Shown here piece by piece: positions 1-5,293 of a stretch of 5,557 nucleotides of DNA. The DNA is from Deltaproteobacteria bacterium (GTDB lineage: Bacteria; Desulfobacterota_B; Binatia; UBA9968), in the NCBI GenBank assembly GCA_027297485.1, contig JAPUHZ010000496.1, positions 1-5,557 on the forward strand, written 5' to 3'. The number at the start of each line of letters is the position of its first letter. Position 1 is the first letter of the stretch. Below the pieces are notes generated by a model. The model saw only the letters and a list, made by a program, of their open reading frames with translations. It was not told the origin of the DNA and did not search any database. A program made the position numbers and the translations under genes.

Positions 1-175
1 CGCGGGCGCCCCCATGCAGCAGGGCCACAACGCGGGCCGTGTCCCCTTGGCCGGCGGCTACGATCATATCTGAGTCGATAGCACGCCGTACTTCTTGTCC
101 TTTAGCTGAAAACCCGGGAATGTTTGACGACAGAAACAGAATTACCAGGCTGAGAAAATAAAACTTTCTTCTCAT
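1..175 (-). CDS. Exported ankyrin-repeat protein, N-terminal part, cut by window edge
   Basis: The minus strand reads from an ATG at 175-173 to the left edge without a stop, giving 58 residues. Residues 1 to about 24 form a Sec signal peptide: MRRK, then a hydrophobic stretch (FYFLSLVILFLSS), then a likely cleavage after GFSA. The mature start DSDMIVAAGQGDTARVVALL followed by HGGAR matches the first helix pair of an ankyrin repeat (pattern A..GD...V..LL..GA). Ankyrin repeats bind other proteins, so a periplasmic or extracellular binding role is likely; the partner is unknown. The start is supported by a GAGGGGG ribosome-binding site (181-187 on the opposite strand) five bases upstream. The gene lies 113 bases downstream of the creatininase remnant on the same strand and may once have been co-transcribed with it. 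Only one repeat is visible, so total length and domain content cannot be judged. Confidence 0.72.
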   Translation of the reverse strand, partial: MRRKFYFLSLVILFLSSNIPGFSAKGQEVRRAIDSDMIVAAGQGDTARVVALLHGGAR

Positions 176-288
176 AGTGTCCCCCTCTTAGACTTCCTGA
201 CCTCTTGAGTGAAGCGATAGTGTATGGTGCGTTGAAGCTTAACACCTTCCAAGTGCAATGTACCAGACGTAACTTAGCTGGAGCCGTA

Positions 289-525
289 TTACCGTGGGCT
301 GTTGAGGGGGTGAAAGGCAATGGAAATCCCTGGTCCCAGCACCATGTGTGGGCCATTTTGTTCCGTTCCGCCTGTAGGAACGATGACTGTTGTTTTGCCA
401 GCTTTCATGGCATCTCGCACTTCAGTCCATGTCAGTTCTTCTAGAAACACGGTGTCAGGAACCTGGCCAAAAAGGGCACCTCGAAAGAACAAGACAACCC
501 CGACTAAAATAGCTTTTCTAAACAT
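289..525 (-). pseudogene. Truncated secreted creatininase-family gene (5' end only)
   Basis: The ORF of 78 residues starts with a signal peptide (MFRKAILVGVVLFFRGALFG). It then follows the N-terminus of the creatininase/amidohydrolase family closely: VFLEELTWTEVRDAMKAGKT, then VIVPTGGTEQNGPHMVLG. Glu55 in TEQNGPH corresponds to a metal ligand of creatininase; Asn57 stands where the classic enzyme has His. Similarity stops after Gly64, two residues before the next metal ligand would come (normally Asp or His at position 66, here Gly). The remaining 14 residues (PGISIAFHPLNSPR) are unlike the family. Family members usually have about 240-280 residues, so roughly three quarters is missing and the product cannot be an active enzyme. 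The start has an ideal GGAGG ribosome-binding site (532-536). Transcription may therefore persist, or the deletion is recent. No distal part of the gene is found elsewhere in the window. Confidence 0.75.
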
Positions 526-992
526 TTCTATCCTCCTTCTTTGTTACCGACTCAATCGCTTCAGCTCTTTTTCCAACAGGAGTTCGGATTTGGCTCGAAG
601 TAGGCGCTGCACCAGCAGCCCTCACGAGCTGAGGTACACGGCGCTCGTTCCCCCTTCCCATGGGCCGGGATTCCTGCTAAATGTAAAATAGAAATTGCTT
701 AAAATTGAGCGGAACAGGATTGACCCCCTCCAGTGCGGCTCAGTATATGGCCTAAGAGTTGCTCTCTGCAAACCCTTTTGACAGTGATAAAGGGAATTCA
801 GAGGAGGAAGAAACAGAAGGAGAACTACGACATCGGTGGACCAACTCTTCTTGGACCATACAGACCACAGAAACCCTCGGGCCAGGTTCAACGACAGAGA
901 CCTTGTCCTTGGTCGCATTGCTGGCAGGGAAGCTGTCCTTGCTGAAAGCTGAGGAGTCAGATCCATCGGCAGAGAAGGGTTTGGGATTAAGA
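526..992. other. Gene-poor interval of about 470 bases
   Basis: No convincing gene lies here. On the minus strand the creatininase remnant's upstream region has an AT-rich patch around 670-710 with a weak TTCCGC / 18 bp / TATTTT box pair, which could be its promoter. On the plus strand, frame 791-952 is open without a start codon. It encodes TTTSVDQLFLDHTDHRNPRA and on to a stop after AVLAES, with fairly gene-like codon choice. It might be the tail of a lost gene, but I do not recognise it. Other open frames here overlap it on the opposite strand and look like shadows. Confidence 0.4.
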
Positions 993-1054
993 TGCTCTGT
1001 TGACCTACTTTCCCCTCCCAGATAGACTGGCCTCCAGAAAGCAACTTCTTATTT
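993..1054 (+). repeat. 62-bp dispersed repeat, copy 1
   Basis: This segment matches 5180-5241 at 56 of 62 positions with no gap; differences fall at 994, 1003, 1007, 1020, 1027 and 1029. The most conserved part is the right end, GCCTCCAGAAAGCAACTTCT and on to TTATTT. It lies directly upstream of the permease gene and overlaps the first codons of the longest permease ORF. Neither copy has terminal inverted repeats. Five of the six differences would change an amino acid in the plus frame, so it is probably not conserved for protein coding. Confidence 0.85.
1000..1028 (+). promoter_or_regulatory. Sigma70-like promoter inside repeat copy 1
   Basis: A -35-like TTGACC (1000-1005) and a -10-like TAGACT (1023-1028) are separated by 17 bases, matching 5 of 6 and 4 of 6 consensus positions. 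It points toward the permease, whose first plausible codon lies about 70-80 bases downstream. The same arrangement is present in repeat copy 2. Promoter activity is inferred from sequence only. Confidence 0.4.
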
Positions 1055-2907
1055 TATATTTTACAAAGCGTTGGGTCTTTGCCCAAAGGGGGGGACTGAT
1101 ACTGAGTATAGGAACCCTGGCTCTCCTTTCTTTATTGCCGATTGCGGCAGTTGCCTTATTTCTCGTGATTCTGCGATGGCCTGCCAGTAAGGCTATGCCG
1201 ATTTCCTACATTGTGGCGGTTGGCCTCGCTCTCTTTGTATGGAAGATTTCAATGGCCCAGGCAGCTGCAGCCTCCATTAGGGGCCTGGTAGTTGCGGCAA
1301 CGCTGCTTTATATCATTTTTGGGGCCATTCTACTGTTAAACACCCTCCAGGAAAGCGGGGCAATGAGGACGATTCGGCAAGGTTTTACCGACATTACACC
1401 GGACCGGCGAATTCAGGTGATTATTATCGCCTGGCTTTTTGGGTCGTTCATCGAAGGCTCATCCGGCTTTGGCACGCCCGCCGCCGTAGCCGTTCCTCTA
1501 ATGGTGGGTCTTGGATTTCCCGGCATGGCGGCTGTTGTGGCGGGGATGATCATTCAGAGTACCCCGGTCTCTTTTGGCGCTATGGGAACTCCAATCCTGG
1601 TGGGAGTCAATACCGGCTTGTCAACGGACGCATCAATTGCGGCGTTCGCCCAACAATTGGGATACGACTGGCCGCAGTTCCTGGCCATGATTGGGTTGAA
1701 AGTAGCCGTTTTGCACGCTATCGCTGGAACTCTGATTCCTCTCTTCGTGGTGGCCTTCATGACACGGTTCTTTGGCAAGAACAAGTCCTTCGCCGAGGGT
1801 CTCCAAGTGTGGAAGTTTGCCCTGTTCGCCGCCTTCTCAATGACCACACCCTATCTCATCGTTGCCTACTTGCTCGGACCTGAATTCCCAGCGATCCTTG
1901 GCGGACTAATCGGCCTAGCCGTTGTCATCACCGCGGCAAAAAAAGGTCTTCTGATGCCATCAGAGAAAGAGTACTGGAACTTTGACTCCAGAGAAAATTG
2001 GGATCCGGAGTGGACGGGATCGATCGAAATCAAGGATGTGACTCATCGCAGCGGTGGTATGAGTATGATGAAGGCTTGGTCTCCCTATGTTCTGGTCGCC
2101 CTTTTTCTGGTCTTTACTCGTCTGAGGGTGTTGCCATTCAGCGACCTGCTCAGATCCTGGACCATAACGATTCCCAACATCCTCGGCACTGATATTACGG
2201 CAACCGCTCAGCCTCTCTATCTGCCGGGAACAATTTTTCTGGCGGTCTGTTTTATTACCATCTTCTTACATCAGATGGATTTCTCAGCCTTCAAGCGTGC
2301 CTCTTGGAACTCGGCAAAGGCAATGGTGGGTGCTTCTGCAGCGCTTGTCTTTACAGTTCCCATGGTCCAGGTGTTCATCAACTCGGGCGGAGGGGCAGCC
2401 GGTTATGACAATATGCCGATTGCTTTAGCTGAAGGGGTCGCTGCCTTGGTCGGCTCCGCCTGGCCCATCTTCGCGCCTTTCATTGGCGGATTTGGCGCTG
2501 CCGTGGCAGGCAGTAATACGGTCAGCAACATGATGTTTTCGCTGTTTCAATTCGGGGTGGGCCAGCGGATTGGGGTAGACCCCACCTGGATCGTGGCTCT
2601 TCAAGCTGTGGGAGGAGCGGCGGGAAATATCATTTGCGTCCACAACGTTGTCGCCGCGTCCGCTGTGGTTGGTTTGCTTGGAAAAGAGGGATCGGTTATT
2701 CGCAAGACCTTGTTCCCCTTCCTGTACTATGCTTTATTGCCCGGTAGCGTCGGCTACCTGATTGTTTGGTATTCACAAAAAGGCGTTTTCAAGGTTGGGA
2801 GCCTGATCATCGTTCTGATTGCCGCGGCTACGGTTTACATCATCAGTACGAATCGTAAGCGTGCCGCGCGTGAACGCGTCGCCGCCTCAAACCTATCAAA
2901 GCGGTGA
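1000..2907 (+). CDS. lctP: L-lactate permease (LctP/LldP family)
   Basis: This inner-membrane transporter imports lactate, and often glycolate, with protons. The protein is rich in hydrophobic helices from about residue 33 to 610, as expected for the 12-14 membrane spans of LctP. Diagnostic stretches are [16 protein letters not shown] (about 152-167), [17 protein letters not shown] (about 186-202) and, near the C-terminus, [20 protein letters not shown]. The N-terminal pattern [13 protein letters not shown] and the stretch [20 protein letters not shown] also fit the family. Residues beyond about 605 form a basic cytoplasmic tail ([10 protein letters not shown]).

The start is doubtful. The only standard start before the first membrane segment is TTG at 1000, which lies in the 62-bp repeat and has no ribosome-binding site. 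An AAAGGGGGGG run at 1085-1094 sits properly before non-standard CTG codons at 1102 or 1096, so the real protein may begin there (about 601 residues). The family norm is roughly 550-600. The gene is monocistronic in view and convergent with the SoxC-like gene. Confidence 0.93.
1085..1094 (+). promoter_or_regulatory. Candidate ribosome-binding site deciding the permease start
   Basis: An AAAGGGGGGG purine run resembles the GAGGGGG sites used by the ankyrin and SoxC-like genes here. In the permease frame it is followed by CTG (1096), CTG (1102) and ATA (1108) but no ATG, GTG or TTG until 1135, which would cut into the first membrane helix. It suggests that translation starts at a rare codon, or that the original ATG was lost by mutation. 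Confidence 0.35.
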
Positions 2908-2935
2908 AGGCTCCTGATTTAAGCTGCCACCGTGA

Positions 2936-3046
2936 GAAGAGGGCAAATACGTCAACTCAATTGGTTTTGAGTTCCTTCAGGTGGAAGAGGAAGACCAGCA
3001 CCGACAGCTGCTGGACACGAGAAAGAAGAAGGATCAGATCAGCTAA
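2936..3046 (+). pseudogene. C-terminal tail fragment, PilZ-like
   Basis: A plus-strand frame with no start codon, preceded in frame by a stop at 2933-2935, reads GKYVNSIGFEFLQVEEEDQH followed by RQLLDTRKKKDQIS and a TAA. The pattern (V)GFEFLQV.EEDQ..LL resembles the last strand and helix of PilZ domains (typically GV.F..L..ED...L..FL), which bind cyclic di-GMP. The cyclic-di-GMP-binding RxxxR and DxSxxG motifs would lie upstream and are absent, so any such protein is destroyed. Codon use and the charged helix look protein-coding, but with only 36 residues the family assignment is weak. Confidence 0.35.
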
Positions 3047-3084
3047 ACTACACCTAACTCAGTTCTGAGATCACAGGAATCAAT

Positions 3085-3399
3085 TCAAGCCAGTCCAACT
3101 TTTGGACCCCCTCCGCGATGACCCTCACTATCTGGACCTGCTGCTGCGGAGGTCTCTGGCACGTCAACGCCGGTCTGGAGAAGCTTAAGCTGGATGTTTA
3201 GCTTGAGTGCGTTAGCTCGACTATGGATCGATCCCGTGAGTCCGTTGAACATCAGAGCAGCGTTCTCTTGGCCGTGGTGCCTAGCAATGGTTGAGATCAG
3301 GCCCAATAGATCGGAGTAGGCCTGCAGGGAGAACCTGTGTAATTCTAAGCTTGGAGACTGTCCGAGTAATAGGCAAGGTCGCAGGCCGGGGCCCTTCAC
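3085..3399 (-). CDS. Hypothetical protein overlapping the end of the SoxC-like gene
   Basis: This frame of 104 residues starts at a GTG (3399-3397) that shares GTGA with the stop of the SoxC-like gene, a spacing typical of translationally coupled genes. There is no good ribosome-binding site of its own. The middle part (SLQAYSDLLGLISTIARHHG, then AALMFNGLTGSIHSRANALK) looks like amphipathic helices, and the end is Gly/Pro rich (GHRGGGPKVGLA). It contains no CxxCH haem motif, so it is not the cytochrome partner SoxD that usually follows soxC. No signal peptide is evident. I do not recognise it. It could be a small helical protein, the surviving end of a broken gene brought next to soxC, or a chance frame; the gene-like middle favours one of the first two. 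Confidence 0.3.
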   Translation of the reverse strand: MKGPGLRPCLLLGQSPSLELHRFSLQAYSDLLGLISTIARHHGQENAALMFNGLTGSIHSRANALKLNIQLKLLQTGVDVPETSAAAGPDSEGHRGGGPKVGLA

Positions 3400-4652
3400 G
3401 TCAGCACATTGTGAACGCTCCCATCGCGGGTCACCTTCCAGGGTTGAATGACATTGAAGTGACCGACCTCTCGTATCGAGCCTGATAGCAATTGCTCCCG
3501 GGTGACGCCCTTGGATCGGGCAAACTCAGCAAGCGTCGGTTGAACCTGGCCCAGTTCATCCGTGCAGCGGGACTGGAGTATGGCCTCTTCTCCGTGCCAA
3601 TTCCAGGCAAAGCTAAAGCGGGTATGGGCGATTGGAAGCACCGGATCCTGAAGCTGCGCTTCCTTCCAGCTTCGGCCGCCGTCGGAAGATACTTCGACCG
3701 TGCGGATGGCGCCCCCACCGGACCATGCCAGGCCGCCGATCATAAAAGATCCGCGGCTGGGCAGCCGTTGCCCGCCGGAAGGGAAAGTGATGACCGATTT
3801 CGGTCCTATCTCGAAACGGAACCCACCCGAATCGTCCTGCGACGGCGAGTGCCTGAAGCGTCCCTGATGGACCAGGTGGGGCTGATCCGACAGCTTGATT
3901 CGTCTCAACCACTTAACGCTGTAAAATCCTGCAAGGCCGGGGACCACCAGCCGCAAGGGGTACCCATTCTCGGGTCGCAGCGGTTCACCATTTTGGCCGT
4001 AGGCTACGATCACGTCTTTTCTGGCCTTCTCCAACGGGATGCTCCTGATATGCTTTCCCGCCTCTGCACCTTCTGCAACCAACCAGCCTGCTTCTTCTTG
4101 CACGCCAGTCTTCTGGAGCAACAAGGAGAGCGGCACGCCGGTCCATTCGCTGCAGCTGGTGAGTCCGTGCGAAAGCTGCACTGTCTCGGCATTCTGCGCC
4201 TGCCGAAGTTGCGGAGTTGTATTTCCGGCGCACTCGAGGAAACGAATCCGCGATACCAACGGCTGACGCTTCAACTCATCCAGCGTGAAACTCCGAGGTC
4301 TGTCCACAAGGCCCTGGATCGTGAGACGATACCGGCTGGGGTCGATGTCCGGGGGCTGGCTGCCGTGAGAAACCTCGTAATGAAGGGAGGACGCCGTGAT
4401 GACTCCCAGCGAGTCCTGAAGCGGCGTCAACAAATCGGGCCTACGGTTGAAGAGCCAGTAAAAAAAGCCCCGGCTCCTGCGTATGGAGGTCTCGAGACGT
4501 GAGCGCTCGCCATAGGCGAGGAGGTCTCTGGAGGGTACTTCGGGTGTTTCGGCCCCGAGTGCCTGGCCGCTCTCGGACCGCGTCCCTCCTACCATCAAAC
4601 CGGCTAACGCGCCACTCAGGAATCGTCTGCGGCCACCTTTCTTGGCCTCCAT
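3396..4652 (-). CDS. soxC: Tat-exported molybdopterin sulfite oxidase / SoxC-like dehydrogenase
   Basis: The product has 418 residues and belongs to the sulfite oxidase family, nearest in style to sulfane dehydrogenase SoxC, which oxidises sulfur-bound intermediates or sulfite in the periplasm. A Tat signal peptide opens it (GGRRRFLSGALAGL, about residues 6-19), consistent with export of a folded molybdenum-cofactor enzyme. The oxidoreductase domain spans about 85-255: SLHYEVSHG (89-97), RFLECAGNT with the molybdenum-ligating Cys141, SCSEWTGVPLS (166-176), and GFYSVKWLRRI (242-252) with the conserved SVKWL. A C-terminal dimerisation domain follows from about 283 (GPKSVITFPSGGQ, GGLAWSGGGAIRTVEVSSDG). 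The C-terminus is complete (NVIQPWKVTRDGSV).

The ATG at 4652 has a strong GGAGGGGG site (4662-4669). There is no SoxD cytochrome or other sox gene in view, so the electron acceptor is unknown and a non-Sox sulfite dehydrogenase is equally possible. It converges on the permease gene. Confidence 0.9.
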   Translation of the reverse strand: MEAKKGGRRRFLSGALAGLMVGGTRSESGQALGAETPEVPSRDLLAYGERSRLETSIRRSRGFFYWLFNRRPDLLTPLQDSLGVITASSLHYEVSHGSQPPDIDPSRYRLTIQGLVDRPRSFTLDELKRQPLVSRIRFLECAGNTTPQLRQAQNAETVQLSHGLTSCSEWTGVPLSLLLQKTGVQEEAGWLVAEGAEAGKHIRSIPLEKARKDVIVAYGQNGEPLRPENGYPLRLVVPGLAGFYSVKWLRRIKLSDQPHLVHQGRFRHSPSQDDSGGFRFEIGPKSVITFPSGGQRLPSRGSFMIGGLAWSGGGAIRTVEVSSDGGRSWKEAQLQDPVLPIAHTRFSFAWNWHGEEAILQSRCTDELGQVQPTLAEFARSKGVTREQLLSGSIREVGHFNVIQPWKVTRDGSVHNVLT

Positions 4653-4713
4653 ACGTGTTGTCCCCCTCCGATGATGAGCCCGTCCTCAACTTGTGTTGTG
4701 GTACTTCGCTGGG

Positions 4714-4741
4714 TTCATGAATATATCCTAAACCGTTCATG
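4714..4741. promoter_or_regulatory. Candidate operator: GTTCATG direct repeats
   Basis: GTTCATG occurs at 4713-4719 and again at 4735-4741, 22 bases apart (about two helical turns), on either side of the predicted -10 box of the SoxC-like gene. The first copy is also part of a TTCATGAA palindrome (4714-4721). This geometry suits a repressor binding one face of DNA over the promoter. Chance cannot be excluded with 7-base units. Confidence 0.25.
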
Positions 4742-4753
4742 TAATCAGTGCAA
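4725..4753 (-). promoter_or_regulatory. Candidate promoter of the SoxC-like gene
   Basis: On the minus strand, TTGCAC (4753-4748) and TAGGAT (4730-4725) are 17 bases apart, matching 5 of 6 and 4 of 6 sigma70 consensus positions, with an AT-rich TATATTCATG just downstream. The start codon lies about 73 bases further. It is the best box pair in the upstream region of this gene. Confidence 0.38.
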
Positions 4754-4826
4754 GGCAAGAACGCTTTACCACCGAACGGATCAAAAATGGTTCGGCAACG
4801 TGGCTCCGGGCGCCTTAAAAATGAAT

Positions 4827-4942
4827 CTGGTTATCCAGTTAAGTCAGAAACACTCACCATCAATGTGGCCGGGACGAGCAAGCATTATGAGCCCTGAAGG
4901 GGCTCAGCAAAGCCGGTGTTTCTGAGTTTACTGGATAACCAG
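4827..4942. repeat. Inverted-repeat element with nested hairpin (MITE- or REP-like)
   Basis: The arms 4827-4853 and 4916-4942 are inverted copies, 25 of 27 positions complementary, starting with CTGGTTATCCAGT on the left. Each arm's outer 12 bases are themselves a small palindrome (CTGG-N4-CCAG). At the centre, TGAGCCC (4888-4894) and GGGCTCA (4900-4906) form a perfect seven-pair hairpin with a five-base loop. AATGAAT lies directly outside the left arm (4820-4826) and again three bases outside the right arm (4946-4952), a possible target-site duplication. There is no room for a transposase; it would be a non-autonomous element or a structured RNA. The position between two divergent gene starts argues against a simple terminator. 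Confidence 0.65.
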
Positions 4943-4993
4943 AACAATGAATTCTCCATTGACGAGAGCGGCCTGGCCTACCAAAACCGGTGA
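4898..4993 (+). other. Short open frame without start, partly in the right arm
   Basis: After a stop at 4895-4897 a plus frame reads KPVFLSLLDNQNNEFSIDES then GLAYQNR and TGA. Its second half looks protein-like and could be the tail of a lost gene, part of which was inverted to give the left arm. I do not recognise it, and the frame is too short for confidence. Confidence 0.15.
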
Positions 4994-5005
4994 GCTTTAG
5001 GTCTT

Positions 5006-5031
5006 GCTCAAGAGCTGCTCTTGTGCTGAGC
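5006..5031 (+). other. Small hairpin before the Tat remnant
   Basis: CAAGAG (5009-5014) and CTCTTG (5018-5023) pair perfectly around a three-base loop, and GCT/AGC can extend the stem past a bulge. There is no U tract, so it is not a standard terminator. It lies in what would be the leader of the truncated Tat-protein gene. Confidence 0.3.
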
Positions 5032-5179
5032 ATGATTCAACCAATAAGAAGGAGGGGCATATGAATTCGAAGCAATCTGATGGGAGGCGATTCCTGAAGG
5101 GTGGTACCGCGCTGGCCGGCCTGGCAGGCGATTCACAACCATTCTCCACCCTCTTTATCGGCCCAGAGCGCTCAAAAAA

Positions 5180-5241
5180 TACTCTGTTGCCCTGCTTTCC
5201 CCTCCCTGATAGAGTAGCCTCCAGAAAGCAACTTCTTATTT
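5180..5241 (+). repeat. 62-bp dispersed repeat, copy 2
   Basis: This is the second copy of the repeat at 993-1054, same orientation, 56 of 62 positions identical. It ends 52 bases before the ATG of the amidohydrolase gene, about the distance between copy 1 and the plausible permease start (41-47 bases). The flanks of the two copies are unrelated, which puts the repeat boundaries close to the given ends. Confidence 0.85.
5187..5215 (+). promoter_or_regulatory. Sigma70-like promoter inside repeat copy 2
   Basis: TTGCCC (5187-5192) and TAGAGT (5210-5215) are spaced by 17 bases, each matching 4 of 6 consensus positions. It is oriented toward the amidohydrolase gene. It is weaker than the copy 1 version but keeps the spacing. 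Confidence 0.3.
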
Positions 5242-5293
5242 ACTGTGAGGGTTCGATGCCCATCGCAATTCCAGTAACAGGCAGGAGGTTTCT

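Noticed and set aside
622..1044. Minus-strand ORF of 140 residues across the gene-poor interval
   Set aside because: It has no ribosome-binding site, starts in the repeat, has low-complexity Leu/Ser/Arg composition and no recognisable family.
993..1054. The 62-bp repeats as part of a CRISPR array
   Set aside because: Only two copies over 4 kb apart with no regular spacers and no cas genes.
2954..2973. AACTCAA/TTGAGTT hairpin after the permease as a terminator
   Set aside because: The stem is AT-rich with a six-base loop and no U tract, and it lies within the PilZ-like frame; too weak to call.
3492..4502. Long plus-strand ORF of 336 residues
   Set aside because: It lies fully antisense to the SoxC-like gene, whose motifs are clear, has no ribosome-binding site and no recognisable domain; a shadow frame.
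3396..4652. Reading the oxidoreductase as a nitrate reductase-type eukaryotic fusion or YedY
   Set aside because: It has no haem or FAD domain, and unlike YedY it has the C-terminal dimerisation domain, so a SoxC/sulfite oxidase-type enzyme fits better.
4889..4905. GAGCCC/GGGCTC hairpin as an intrinsic terminator
   Set aside because: No T run follows, and it is the centre of a larger inverted repeat not placed downstream of any gene.
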